This document shows positions 1 to 9,870 of a stretch of DNA of 64,000 nt, piece after piece. Position 1 is the first letter of the stretch. The number at the start of each line of letters is the position of its first letter. Source of the stretch: WTJY01 sp045105475. GTDB lineage: Bacteria > Chloroflexota > Anaerolineae > Promineifilales > Promineifilaceae. Location of the stretch: NCBI GenBank assembly GCA_045105475.1, contig JBGCDP010000023.1:6469-70468 (forward strand), written 5' to 3'. The notes under the pieces are model-generated. The model searched no databases. It was not told the origin of the DNA and saw only the letters and a list, made by a program, of their open reading frames with translations. Both the position numbers and the translations under genes were made by a program.

Positions 1-1225
1 GTGGGATCAAAACTGTCATCACGCTACCTAACGTTTCGAGACCAAAGCTCAGTGGGGTAACGTCTAGCAAGAGGATGTCTTTGACATCTCCCGATAAAAC
101 ACCACCTTGGATGCCTGCACCGATAGAAACCACTTCGTCTGGGTTCACGCTTCGGTTTGGATCTTTGCCCGTCAGGCTGCGGACCAACTCTTGGACCATT
201 GGCATGCGGGTTGAACCACCGACAAGGACAACTTCATCGACTCCAGCCAGGTCAGCATCTTTCAATGCTTTCTCAAATGGACTGCGGCAACGCTCGACCA
301 AATCTTCTGTCATTTGGTCAAACTTCGCACGTGAAAGTGACACGTTCATGTGTTTGGGGCCACTGGCGTCGGCTGTCAAGAAGGGCAGATTGATTTCAGT
401 CTGCATTAAAGTCGAAAGTTCAATCTTTGCTTTTTCAGCCGCTTCACGTAGACGCTGGATCGCCTGACGATCTTTTGAAATATCGATGCCTTGATCTTTT
501 TTGAACTCAGTCATCAACCATTCAACGATGCGCTCGTCCCAGTCGTCACCACCCAAGTGGGTGTCACCATTGGTAGAGAGCACTTCGATCACGCCATCAC
601 CGACTTCAAGGACAGAGACGTCGAAGGTTCCGCCACCGAGGTCAAACACAAGAATGGTGCTGGTGTCTTTTTTATCAAGACCATAGGCCAAAGCGGCGGC
701 CGTTGGTTCGTTGATGATTCGCATCACTTCAAGACCTGCGATTTTACCAGCATCTTTGGTTGCCTGGCGCTGGCTGTCGTTAAAGTACGCAGGTACAGTG
801 ATCACCGCTTGGGTGACTGTTTCGCCTAAATACGCTTCTGCATCTCTCTTAAGTTTCTGCAGAACGATGGCTGAAATTTCCTGTGGTGAGTAGGTTTTGC
901 CATTGATTGGTGCTTCTACGCGTGCGTCCTGCTGAGGTCCAGCGACGATGTTATACGACACCATCCCTTGGGTTTTCTTTGTTTCTGCATCGTCAATGCG
1001 ACGCCCCATCAACCGTTTGACGGAATAGATGGTATTTTCTGGATTTACGACGGCCTGGCGTTTTGCCGTTTGACCGACTAGACGTTCGCCGCTTTTGCTA
1101 AATGCTACGACTGAAGGGACGGTGTTACCGCCTTCGGCCGAAGGGATAACGACAGGGGTATCCCCTTCCATTACTGATACAACTGAATTTGTTGTTCCTA
1201 AGTCAATTCCGATTATTTTGCCCAT
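1..1225 (-). CDS. dnaK: Molecular chaperone DnaK (Hsp70), N-terminal part
   Basis: ATP-dependent Hsp70 chaperone that binds exposed hydrophobic segments of client proteins, working with DnaJ and GrpE in the cytoplasm. The minus-strand translation from the ATG at 1225 begins MGKIIGIDLGTTNSVV, the Hsp70 phosphate-1 signature. It continues with the IINEPTAAALAYG and DLGGGTFDVS motifs and VLVGGSTRMPMVQ (phosphate-2/adenosine region). About 408 codons are present and end around DVTPLSFGLETLG, so the nucleotide-binding domain is complete and the substrate-binding domain lies outside the window. An AGGAG sits about 12 nt before the start. The upstream CIRCE box indicates HrcA heat-shock control. Identification is certain; only the 3' end is unseen. 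Confidence 0.97.
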   Translation of the reverse strand, partial: MGKIIGIDLGTTNSVVSVMEGDTPVVIPSAEGGNTVPSVVAFSKSGERLVGQTAKRQAVVNPENTIYSVKRLMGRRIDDAETKKTQGMVSYNIVAGPQQDARVEAPINGKTYSPQEISAIVLQKLKRDAEAYLGETVTQAVITVPAYFNDSQRQATKDAGKIAGLEVMRIINEPTAAALAYGLDKKDTSTILVFDLGGGTFDVSVLEVGDGVIEVLSTNGDTHLGGDDWDERIVEWLMTEFKKDQGIDISKDRQAIQRLREAAEKAKIELSTLMQTEINLPFLTADASGPKHMNVSLSRAKFDQMTEDLVERCRSPFEKALKDADLAGVDEVVLVGGSTRMPMVQELVRSLTGKDPNRSVNPDEVVSIGAGIQGGVLSGDVKDILLLDVTPLSFGLETLGSVMTVLIP

Positions 1226-1546
1226 AATTATTTATGTTCTCCTAACTGCTTCTGTTTTATCAGAGCCGTTTTTTGCTCTGTATGTTTCATGTATATGTAT
1301 AATTTACTTAATTAGCACTCGATGTACAAGAGTGCTAACGCGATACTTTCAATATTTTGACACCTTTATGTCAGAAGAAGATTAGAAGGTGAAGGGCAAT
1401 TTACATATTTTTGCATTTTGTTTGTGTTTCAAGGAAATTTCTCTCCCTATATCTGGCAAAAAATAGTCAAGCCGCCAATTCGTGTGACAATATGTAAGCG
1501 CTTGACCAAAATAAAATTAACGATTGGGTTTCAGCACTAAAACTAT
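1226..1546. other. Divergent intergenic region between dnaK and an MFS gene
   Basis: This 321-nt AT-rich spacer holds the leader and promoter of dnaK (minus) and the upstream region of the MFS gene (plus). The only clear signal is the CIRCE box at 1312-1338. On the minus strand TTGTAC lies 17 nt before TAAATT, a weak possible sigma-70 pair overlapping CIRCE. No convincing promoter was found for the MFS gene, and the short ORF reading through here has no protein-like features. Confidence 0.6.
1312..1338. promoter_or_regulatory. CIRCE operator (HrcA binding site) for dnaK
   Basis: Perfect match to the CIRCE consensus: TTAGCACTC, nine bases, GAGTGCTAA. It lies 87-113 nt upstream of the dnaK start. 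CIRCE is the operator of the heat-shock repressor HrcA, so dnaK is expected to be derepressed on heat stress. hrcA itself is not in this window. Confidence 0.96.
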
Positions 1547-2854
1547 ATGGCATCTTCAAATAAAAACGCACGCTTCGAAGCCCTCAAAATTAGAGACTTC
1601 CGCATCTTCTGGCTGGGCCAAGGCATTTCATCGATTGGGACTGAAATGCAGAAGGTTGCTATTGATTGGAATGTTTTCCAGCTACTCCGCGGTGAGGTCT
1701 ATGACTTATCTCTATTTGGTTGGGACGTCAGCCTAGATAGTGGGGCGTTGGGATTGGGAGCCATTGGTTTGGTCCGGGTTTTCCCGATTATGATCTTCGC
1801 CCTATTGGGTGGCATCTTGGCGGATACGATTGAGCGCCGCAAATTACTGATCTGGTCAGAAGGATTGTCGGCCGTGTTTGCGGCCGCCTTGGCAATTCTT
1901 GTTTTCTCAGGCTATGAAACTGTCGGTTTGCTCTACTTAATCTCCGCCTTATTGGCAGCAAGTACGAGTGTTTCGACTCCGACTCGCCAAGCCTTGGTGC
2001 CTAATTTAGTCCCGCGAAATTTGATGACCAATGCCGTGAGCCTAAATTCCCTCCTGTTTCAGGTGGGATCAATTGCTGGCCCCGCTTTAGCTGGCTTGCT
2101 AATCGCATTTGCTGACAACAGCAGCACGGTTTATTTTGTAAATGCCCTTTCGTTTTTTGGTGCAATTGTTTCCTTAATTATGATGCGCCATCGCAGCAAG
2201 GCGGCCGCCAGTGAAGAAGTTAGTTTTGAGATGGTCAAAGAAGGGCTTCGTTTTACCTATAACGAAAAGACCCTGTGGGGATCGATGCTGCTTGACTTTT
2301 TCGCCACACTTTTCGGCTCTGCTCGCACCATGCTTCCGATTATTGCAGTCGAGGTACTTGGACTAGATGCGCAAGGGTACGGTATTTTGGTGACGGCTCA
2401 GCCGTTGGGCGCGTTCATAACCGGCTTTACGATGGCTTGGATACGGGACCTAAAAAATCAGGGCAAAATAATGTTGATCGGGGTGGGGGTCTATGGAGTA
2501 GCAACGGCACTTTTTGGTATCTCTCCGTTTTTCGCTTTGTCCTACTTTTTCTTTGCGATGACCGGGGTCGGCGATACGGTCTCGATGGTGATTCGTCAGA
2601 CGATGCGTCAGGTGGTGACACCAGATCGTTTACGCGGCCGGGCGACAAGTATCAGCATGGTCTTTTTTATGGGTGGCCCTCAACTGGGTGAGGCTGAAGC
2701 AGGCTTAGTGGCGGCCGCATTTGGGGCTCCGTTTGCGATACTATCCGGTGGATTAGCCGTTGTCGTTATGACCGGCTGGGTGGCTTGGCGTTTTCCCCGA
2801 TTGCGCGAGTATGATCCCAATTTAAAAGAGTACAGCTACAACACAGATGAGTGA
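1547..2854 (+). CDS. MFS transporter, EntS/MFS_3-like exporter
   Basis: A 435-residue polytopic membrane protein of about 12 hydrophobic helices, the usual MFS size. The start MASSNKNARFEALKIRDFRIFWLG and the loop GGILADTIERRKLL (variant of the G-x-L-a-D-r-x-G-R-k motif between TM2 and TM3) are typical of the enterobactin-exporter-like MFS_3 family, which exports siderophores or drugs. A second motif-A-like loop, RQVVTPDRLRGRATS, occurs in the C-terminal half. It is a paralogue of the exporter at 29643. It stands alone with no operon partner, and substrate cannot be told. The start has no clear Shine-Dalgarno. Codon use is rich in GCGGCCGC-type junctions like its neighbours. Confidence 0.85.
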   Translation: MASSNKNARFEALKIRDFRIFWLGQGISSIGTEMQKVAIDWNVFQLLRGEVYDLSLFGWDVSLDSGALGLGAIGLVRVFPIMIFALLGGILADTIERRKLLIWSEGLSAVFAAALAILVFSGYETVGLLYLISALLAASTSVSTPTRQALVPNLVPRNLMTNAVSLNSLLFQVGSIAGPALAGLLIAFADNSSTVYFVNALSFFGAIVSLIMMRHRSKAAASEEVSFEMVKEGLRFTYNEKTLWGSMLLDFFATLFGSARTMLPIIAVEVLGLDAQGYGILVTAQPLGAFITGFTMAWIRDLKNQGKIMLIGVGVYGVATALFGISPFFALSYFFFAMTGVGDTVSMVIRQTMRQVVTPDRLRGRATSISMVFFMGGPQLGEAEAGLVAAAFGAPFAILSGGLAVVVMTGWVAWRFPRLREYDPNLKEYSYNTDE

Positions 2855-3274
2855 TAAGGAGCCTACGGTCTACATCTTATTAAGTACGCTTGCTAGTGTA
2901 TCTAACCTCCATCGTTTGAAACTAAAATTAATAGCCTAAACACCTAAAAAGAAGGGAGCCAGCATCCGCCTATGACTGTGGAAATAAACGCGCACCACAG
3001 CACTAAATAATAGTGCGTTTCACCTCTTTTTCACGCAATTAGTACGCCTAGTTAAACAGTCCCAGATCGGTACCGATTAACCAGCCATCAGACCTACACC
3101 CACCTTTTTTGCCGGAATCCTCTTAAGGTAAGCTGTCTACCTTAAGTCTTATGCGCCTATGCAAAGCGCTTTTTCCCATGGCTGGGCCAATATGAATTGG
3201 ACATGTCACCGGAATATCTATGCAATCCAAAAGCAATATCCCGACAGGAGTTTTTGCATCGGGTTAGGAATCTT
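2855..3274. other. Intergenic region and leader upstream of the giant surface protein gene
   Basis: 420 nt without a credible gene. It contains a short hairpin at 3000-3016 (GCACTA/TAGTGC) followed by a T-rich stretch, possibly a weak terminator for the MFS gene. It also contains a strong hairpin at 3122-3146. The reading frame of the giant protein extends upstream to a TTG at 3197, but those 26 codons precede a normal signal peptide and are best read as untranslated leader. No clear sigma-70 promoter was identified. Confidence 0.5.
3122..3146 (+). repeat. Perfect 9-bp inverted repeat in the leader of the giant surface protein gene
   Basis: CTTAAGGTA, 7-nt loop, TACCTTAAG, about 130 nt before the start at 3275. 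No U-run follows, so it is not an ordinary terminator. It could be an operator or a structured leader element. Confidence 0.6.
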
Positions 3275-6200
3275 ATGAAATCAAAGAAAATCAACATCAC
3301 TACACTCTTATCCATCGCGCTATTTTTGCTGTTTTTCATTCAAGCTGGGCAGACAGATTCAACCGTTGAAGCGGCCGAGCCTGCTCAGTTCTTTAGTAAC
3401 CTGCCGGTTGGAGATTTAGACAAAATTCAGTGTGAAACAAATGGTGTTACAGGGTTTGCATTTGATGATGACATCCTTCCAGATCACACGAAGGTTACTT
3501 TCTGGATTGATGGTAAGTATGCTGGTTCTGTAGTCGCAGATGCAGAGCGTGACACTTATGAAGACGGAAAAACAACCTATAGTCCAGGCGGCGATCACGG
3601 TTTTGTTTGGACGATTCCCAGTAAATATAAAGATGGAGAAAAGTATAAGATACGGGCGTATGCTTTAAATTCTGGCTCCTTGTTCGGACATCCAAAAATC
3701 GGTGATGAATCTTTTAAGTGTTCTCAACCTAAAGTAAGTTTAGAGAATGGTAGTTCTTTTAATGAATTAAATGGCTCAATAGCTCTAACTGCAAATATGG
3801 ATGGAACCTATGCTGAAGATGTGACAGTTAAACTGGCCTATGGGGGAGAAGCGGTTTGGAATATTGACTTCACAGGACCAAATCAGATTGTGATCCCTGC
3901 AGGACAATTGTCTGCTTCTATAACGCTTAGTGGACGCAATGATGATTTGAAGGAGCCGACTGAGCCTTTTACAGTTGATATTAGCTCAGTGAAAAATGGT
4001 AAAGAAAATGGGAAACAACGTTCTACTTTCTCGATTATTGATGACGACTCAGCAAAGCAAAATGGTTTAGATGTTATTCCTGCTGCAAACAACTCCGAAG
4101 TCAAAAATTATTTTGACGGGACGTTTATTGGACCCGGTGTTGTGACGACTAACTTTAAGCAAATTGGCTCAGCCAATCAGTTTGGGACTTTTTCTAACGG
4201 TAGTGGTGCAATTGGCGCGAGTCGTTTGCCTTTAGAAGATGGCGTTGTGATGGCAACGGGAAATGTGACGACAGTTAGCTCGCCACAGGGAAATACACGC
4301 GGCAACTTTTCATCGGTTTCTACCGCTAATGCTAGCGACCCTGACCTTGTGGCACTTTCAGGATCACGTATTTACGATGCGGTGGGGTTTGAATTCCAGT
4401 TTGAATCAGTTACCGATCGTATCGGGTTCGTATTTAGCTTTGCTTCAGAAGAATATCCAGAATATGTAGGAACGATATTTAACGATGCCTTTGGCTTCTT
4501 TATTCAAGGGGGAACTGAATACCCTTCAAAAACAAACGTCGCCTTGGTGCCTGGCTCAAATGATGGCATTGCTGTGAATACCATTAACAATGGTCAGTTG
4601 GGGCAATATGCAGGTTCCTATGGGTCGCCATCAGTATTGACTAATTCGGGGTCTTATATTTCAAATTCAAGTGCTCATACGGGCGATAAATCAGTAGGCC
4701 CTTATCTTGAGTATGATGGATTAACGACGCGACTTCTAGTTGATGCAGAGATCACACGTGACACTTTGTATACGATCAAGATTGCTATGGGGGATGCCGG
4801 TGATGCCAGCTGGGACTCGGCCGTATTTTTTGAAACCAACGGCTTTTTAGCACTTACGAGTGCCACCGACAATGATTATGCTGTTCGTAAGACCAGTATC
4901 GTAGCCGGGAACATGATTTTGGATGATACCGGTGATGGGATTGATATCGACCCAGAAGATGGAACTGACACGTTGAGCGTAATCGAAATCAACGGCCAGC
5001 CATCCGGCAGCGGTAAGATCACGTTGCCATCGGGTGCATACCTTGAGGTTTCACCTGACGGATCATTTACCTTTGATCCTTCCACCTCGGCAACCTATGC
5101 TAACTTGGCTGATGGCCAAACGGCGACCGAAACATTCACTTACACCATCGTTGATGACATCGGTATCACCGATACAGCAACCATTACGATCGTTGTCTCT
5201 GGTGCTTCTGTGACGCGTATCAGCTGTGATTCAGACGGATACTTGTTCAATACAGGCTTCAGCTCAGGCAGCACTTTAGGCGCGGGGTCTCTGGATCTGA
5301 ACTGGGAAGCCGGTGTAGGTGATTCAAGCGGCCCGAGCAGTGCCAGCCAATGGGGCCCAGCTTGGGTATTGGGTCAAAAATATGATATTTGGACAACAAG
5401 TCCAAACGGTAGTGCTGAATGGGTTGGATTTAACTCTGATGGGGCGCATTTTGGCGATAAAGATTATTTCTATCGCTACCAATTTGACCTTGATCAAGAG
5501 GTTTCACCAAGTGATTTCCTTCTTAAATTTGATTTCTTTGCTGATAATTCTATTGCTGAAATCTATGTCAATGGAGTCCCCCAAAGTCAATATTCTGAAA
5601 GTGTAGCTGGCATAGCAAGTGGCTATTTCAACCAGGGATATCGCAGTGACAAAGGGGTTAAAGCGATCTTGGAGCACGATTGGAATACAGGCGGCAATGA
5701 GATCATTGTGCATGTTCAAACGAGTGAACCTAGTGAAGGGTTTCTAGCTTCTGCCACATCCCAATTGGTTTGCCCCCCTTTGGTTACTTTGAGCGGTGGT
5801 GGGGAAATTATGGAAACGGGTGGGGTCGAGCAAGCAACTCTAACGTTGGATAAAGCGGTTGATTATCCAGTAACGGTTAGACTGGCTTACACAGGCGAAG
5901 CGATTCACGAGACAGACTTTGATGGCATTGTTGAGATCGTGATCCCGGCCGGACAGCTATCTATATCTTTTGATTTAACAGCAATTGAGGACTCTTTAGT
6001 TGAAGGGCCAGAAGACTTTACTATCGAAATCACCGAATTGATTAATGGTAAAGAGGACGGCGAACAGACTGCGAACTTTACTATTATTGATGTTCCTCCC
6101 ATTGACTTCACTGTAGAAGTACCCGAACGCTTATCTTGCGGCAGCCGTGCCCCAATTAGTTTTATAACTGTGGCTGAAGGAGTTGTGGGTGTGAGTACAT

Positions 6201-9200
6201 TGGTGCACACACTACCTGATGGTTTTGAGCTTGATGAAAACCTTACTTCTATTCAAAAGAAAGCCAAAGCGGCTTATGGTTCCCAAACTACAGCACAGAT
6301 CGTTGAAAACACGATTACATTAGCTACATTGCAAGTCCCCAAGGGAACCACAACATTTACCTTGTATGTAAAACCTGCTACCTATAAATTGGCGGGTGAT
6401 CATGAATTCTTTGGTGAATTGACCTTAAGTGGAGCAGCCGATCCATTAACCGGCTCTGACACGATGAATCTTTCTGAGAATGATGATCATGACGGTGATG
6501 GAATCCCTGACTGCCAAGATTTAGATGATGATAATGATGGAATTATCGACACTATAGAGTGTGGTCCGATTAATTCTAACGGTATTGAAAACGGCGGATT
6601 TGAATCTCCAAGCTATATCAAAACCTATGGTTTTGTGGCGGAGTCACAGGTGCCAGGTTGGAATACCGATGCGAGTCATAACGTTTTAGAAATCTGGGAA
6701 TCTGGATTTAACGAGGTCTTGAGTCATTCTGGCAGCCAGTTTGTTGAGTTGAATGCTCATACAAATGCAGCGCTATACCAAGATGTTGAAACGACGCCCG
6801 GTGTGACCATGGACTGGTCTTTTGCTCATCGCGGCCGTAAAGGAGACGACATCATTCGCTTAGAGTTTGGCCCTCCTGGGGGACCATACACGACGATGGG
6901 TGAATTTGTCACCGGCAACGCCAGTTGGGTTGTGTACAACGGTGAATACAGTGTTCCAGCTTCGCAATCAACAACACGTTTTCGGTACATCGCAATCGAT
7001 ACCGCTTCTAGTATTAGCGTAGGTAATTTTATTGACTCAATCGAATTTGACGTCTGTTCACTTGATAGCGATGGAGATGGTGTACCTAATAAATATGACT
7101 TAGACAGTGACAATGACGGCCTGACTGACTTGCGTGAAAGTGGTCAAGATCCAGACTTAATTGACACAAATGAAGATGGGATTCGAGATGATATGGACTC
7201 CCCTGAGGACGTTGCTGCGAATGATCGTGATGATGACGGTCTCGCCGATGCGGTTGATGATGGGAACGAAGTGGATCCACGTGATAGTGATAATGACTCT
7301 GTGAGTGGTTACATCGATATTGATTCAGACAATGACGGCATTCCTGATCATGTCGAAGCCCAGCCAACTAAAGATTATCAATCACCCTCAAACGCTGTTG
7401 ATCGCAACGGGGTTAGCCAAGTGTTCAACGGATCAGGCTTAACACCTGTTGATACAGATGATGATGGTACGCCGGATTACCTCGACCGTGACAGCGATGG
7501 TGACACACTGCCCGACATTCAAGAGAATGGGCAAGTGGACACGATTAGTGGCAAAGACAGTGATGGAGATGGTCTAGACGATAATTTCGAAGGGGTTAAT
7601 GCGAATGATCCTCTTGACGTTAATGATCAGATTGATCTGCCATCTCGAGATCTGCCTGACAATGATTTAGATTTGCCAGACGATGGGGATGTGGATTATC
7701 GAGATGATGAGCTCACGATAACGGGTCTTGTTTGGGAAGACGCTGACTTAGACGGCGTGCGCCAAAATAACGAACCGTTGTTTGGCGGTTTGCCTGTGGC
7801 TGTTTATAACAATGCTGATGAGCTTATCGATTTCAGCAGCACAGATGAGACGGGCTATTATGAAATCAAGGTCAAGGTAGCAGGCTTGTTGAATGGCTAC
7901 TATGTTGAATTTACCCGGCCGAAGGATTTCTTATTCACATTGAAAAATGCAGGTGATCCATCGTTCGACAGTGATCCTGATCCATTCTCAGGTGAAACAG
8001 AGCTTTTGGAATATGCGACCCGTCAATTTATTGATGCCGGTATCTTTGATGAATTGCTAGACCATGGTGATGCCCCGGCCGCCTATGGGGATAGCTATAC
8101 GGCCGCTGGTTTGCCATATGAATCGTTATGGATTGGTGGATTGAATGACCTACCTGATACTGAATTGACATTGCCGAACTCCAATGGGGCAGTAGGTGAT
8201 GACCTGTCCGGCCGTGACGATGAACAAGGCGTTACCTTTGTAGACTCAGAATCAGCCAACGAGATCAGCTACTATCTTGATAAAGATTATGAGATCGACA
8301 TCACTGTGTATAACCCACGCTTTGATACCGCTTATTTAGAAGGTTGGATCGATTTTAATGGGAACAATGTGTTTGACTCGAACGAAACGATCGTTAGCCG
8401 CCAAATCGGCCGAAGCGCGGCGGTGCAGCCGTTAAGCGGATTGACCTTCAATAATCCTATTGATGCCGCCTGTGGTGACACTTATGCTCGATTCCGCTTT
8501 GCAGCCACGCAGCTGACCGAAGCTTATGGTTATGCCGGCTTTGGTGAAACAGAAGATTATCGAATCTTCATCGACTGTCGGACTGATCTTCAGATCAAGG
8601 CAACGATTAACCCAACGCCAACGGTTCAGCTGTCAGAATTTATCGACTTCGATGTGTCTGTAGTGAACAATGGGCCAAACCCAGCGAGAGACATGACGGT
8701 GACCTTTACGTATCCTGAATTCCTGACCGATCTTGTCCCAATTCCTGTCAATGGGTGGGAATGTGCATTTGATGTTTCCCAAGCAATCTGTACGAAAAAC
8801 GGACTGGCAATTGGTGAAGAAGAACAGGTCTTTACATTTTCCGGCCGGGTTCCGGGCACTTATCCTGATGATGATGTATCTGGATTGATTCGGGTTGATC
8901 AAGTTATCGAAGACTTAGTCCCATCGAATAATGCGCTTGATTATTTAGTTGAAGTTGACAAGCAGTGGACCACCGTCCCGAATGCACAGTATATTGCGGA
9001 TCTGTTCTTGTATACACGCTTTGATGAAGAATTGGAAATCATAGCCGCTAGTGATCGAGATTTCTTGCCCGATGATCTAATCGTGAATCCGTTGAATATT
9101 CCAATTGATATTGCTCCGGGGATTAAAGCAAGCAGCTATCCTACGCTGACAACACCATATTGTGTAGACAACGGTTCGGCCATCGGCTGTGATCGTGATA

Positions 9201-9721
9201 CAGACATTATCACAGGAACGATTTTGGTTCAGTCATATGATTTGGTCACGATGACGCTTCAGGCTGTGGACGAGAGTAATCTAATCTCGTCCGTTAAATC
9301 GATTGCACTTGCGCCAGACGGCAGCGGCCGACATGCTGATAGTGATCCTGACAATTGTCTTGGCTGGAGTAATGAGCTAGGCGGTTACTGTATGGCTCCC
9401 TATGAAGTTTGGGCACCATGGGGGCCATTTGGCTCTGGTGGTAAAGCTGACTTGTATGCATGGACAGAAGGGGAGCTGACACAGCTCATCTTTGAATCTG
9501 CTGGTGGCCGGGGAATAGGCTGTCAGAATCAGGTTGGTAACTGTCTTAAATTTGAAGATGCCAAACCTGGCATTTACATCTTGCAAGGTTCGCTCGAAAT
9601 CACCTATCTTTTCCATGACCCAGATATTTTGAGATTGGGTGAACCGACTCTGAACTTCTCGGCTAATGTGCCTTTTAGTTTCTATATTCAGGTCGTAGCA
9701 CCCTTTACTGAAGCTGAATAG
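3275..9721 (+). CDS. Giant secreted multidomain surface protein (choice-of-anchor L, Calx-beta-like, TSP3, SdrD-B, GEVED, DUF11)
   Basis: A 2148-residue exported protein, probably a cell-surface adhesin or matrix component. The start chosen is ATG 3275, with AGGAA 5 nt upstream and a classical signal peptide (MKSKK then a hydrophobic core). Domains in order, rough residues: Calx-beta-like 150-257; choice-of-anchor L 263-529; cadherin/VCBS-like 530-643; unassigned beta-rich region 647-833; second Calx-beta-like 835-942; thrombospondin type 3 calcium repeat 1067-1098; DUF642-like beta-sandwich 1100-1262; a run of DxDxDG-type TSP3 repeats 1264-1479; SdrD-B-like 1481-1590; GEVED 1596-1768; DUF11 1770-1888; and an unrecognised C-terminal domain 1890-2148. 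There is no LPxTG or C-terminal membrane helix. The last three modules recur in the next gene, so the two are probably partners or paralogues. Function is inferred from architecture only. Confidence 0.85.
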   Translation: MKSKKINITTLLSIALFLLFFIQAGQTDSTVEAAEPAQFFSNLPVGDLDKIQCETNGVTGFAFDDDILPDHTKVTFWIDGKYAGSVVADAERDTYEDGKTTYSPGGDHGFVWTIPSKYKDGEKYKIRAYALNSGSLFGHPKIGDESFKCSQPKVSLENGSSFNELNGSIALTANMDGTYAEDVTVKLAYGGEAVWNIDFTGPNQIVIPAGQLSASITLSGRNDDLKEPTEPFTVDISSVKNGKENGKQRSTFSIIDDDSAKQNGLDVIPAANNSEVKNYFDGTFIGPGVVTTNFKQIGSANQFGTFSNGSGAIGASRLPLEDGVVMATGNVTTVSSPQGNTRGNFSSVSTANASDPDLVALSGSRIYDAVGFEFQFESVTDRIGFVFSFASEEYPEYVGTIFNDAFGFFIQGGTEYPSKTNVALVPGSNDGIAVNTINNGQLGQYAGSYGSPSVLTNSGSYISNSSAHTGDKSVGPYLEYDGLTTRLLVDAEITRDTLYTIKIAMGDAGDASWDSAVFFETNGFLALTSATDNDYAVRKTSIVAGNMILDDTGDGIDIDPEDGTDTLSVIEINGQPSGSGKITLPSGAYLEVSPDGSFTFDPSTSATYANLADGQTATETFTYTIVDDIGITDTATITIVVSGASVTRISCDSDGYLFNTGFSSGSTLGAGSLDLNWEAGVGDSSGPSSASQWGPAWVLGQKYDIWTTSPNGSAEWVGFNSDGAHFGDKDYFYRYQFDLDQEVSPSDFLLKFDFFADNSIAEIYVNGVPQSQYSESVAGIASGYFNQGYRSDKGVKAILEHDWNTGGNEIIVHVQTSEPSEGFLASATSQLVCPPLVTLSGGGEIMETGGVEQATLTLDKAVDYPVTVRLAYTGEAIHETDFDGIVEIVIPAGQLSISFDLTAIEDSLVEGPEDFTIEITELINGKEDGEQTANFTIIDVPPIDFTVEVPERLSCGSRAPISFITVAEGVVGVSTLVHTLPDGFELDENLTSIQKKAKAAYGSQTTAQIVENTITLATLQVPKGTTTFTLYVKPATYKLAGDHEFFGELTLSGAADPLTGSDTMNLSENDDHDGDGIPDCQDLDDDNDGIIDTIECGPINSNGIENGGFESPSYIKTYGFVAESQVPGWNTDASHNVLEIWESGFNEVLSHSGSQFVELNAHTNAALYQDVETTPGVTMDWSFAHRGRKGDDIIRLEFGPPGGPYTTMGEFVTGNASWVVYNGEYSVPASQSTTRFRYIAIDTASSISVGNFIDSIEFDVCSLDSDGDGVPNKYDLDSDNDGLTDLRESGQDPDLIDTNEDGIRDDMDSPEDVAANDRDDDGLADAVDDGNEVDPRDSDNDSVSGYIDIDSDNDGIPDHVEAQPTKDYQSPSNAVDRNGVSQVFNGSGLTPVDTDDDGTPDYLDRDSDGDTLPDIQENGQVDTISGKDSDGDGLDDNFEGVNANDPLDVNDQIDLPSRDLPDNDLDLPDDGDVDYRDDELTITGLVWEDADLDGVRQNNEPLFGGLPVAVYNNADELIDFSSTDETGYYEIKVKVAGLLNGYYVEFTRPKDFLFTLKNAGDPSFDSDPDPFSGETELLEYATRQFIDAGIFDELLDHGDAPAAYGDSYTAAGLPYESLWIGGLNDLPDTELTLPNSNGAVGDDLSGRDDEQGVTFVDSESANEISYYLDKDYEIDITVYNPRFDTAYLEGWIDFNGNNVFDSNETIVSRQIGRSAAVQPLSGLTFNNPIDAACGDTYARFRFAATQLTEAYGYAGFGETEDYRIFIDCRTDLQIKATINPTPTVQLSEFIDFDVSVVNNGPNPARDMTVTFTYPEFLTDLVPIPVNGWECAFDVSQAICTKNGLAIGEEEQVFTFSGRVPGTYPDDDVSGLIRVDQVIEDLVPSNNALDYLVEVDKQWTTVPNAQYIADLFLYTRFDEELEIIAASDRDFLPDDLIVNPLNIPIDIAPGIKASSYPTLTTPYCVDNGSAIGCDRDTDIITGTILVQSYDLVTMTLQAVDESNLISSVKSIALAPDGSGRHADSDPDNCLGWSNELGGYCMAPYEVWAPWGPFGSGGKADLYAWTEGELTQLIFESAGGRGIGCQNQVGNCLKFEDAKPGIYILQGSLEITYLFHDPDILRLGEPTLNFSANVPFSFYIQVVAPFTEAE

Positions 9722-9823
9722 CCAGAGTTTTGCTCGAACGGTGTTGTCTGTAAGATGGTACCGTTCTTACACAAGTTAATAGACAGATTGACCCCGATAT
9801 AGGGATCAGGTTGAGTCATATAA

Positions 9824-9870
9824 AACGAGTGGCGTGAAAACAATTTTCGCGCCATTCGTTTTTTGTTTTA
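9824..9870 (+). terminator. Rho-independent terminator of the giant surface protein gene
   Basis: A 17-bp stem (arms 9824-9840 and 9844-9860, two G-U pairs) with a 3-nt loop, followed by a T-rich run to 9870. It lies about 100 nt after the stop codon. Confidence 0.92.

Noticed and set aside
75..1385. Plus-strand open frames of 60-130 codons over dnaK
   Set aside because: They are the antisense of a clear dnaK gene and show no protein-like composition.
3197..3274. Longer start (TTG 3197) for the giant surface protein
   Set aside because: ATG 3275 has a good ribosome site and starts a normal signal peptide; the upstream codons would bury it.
7063..7710. Repetitive GATGACGATGG-like DNA resembling a CRISPR or satellite
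   Set aside because: It encodes in-frame DxDxDG calcium repeats; units are not identical and there are no spacers.
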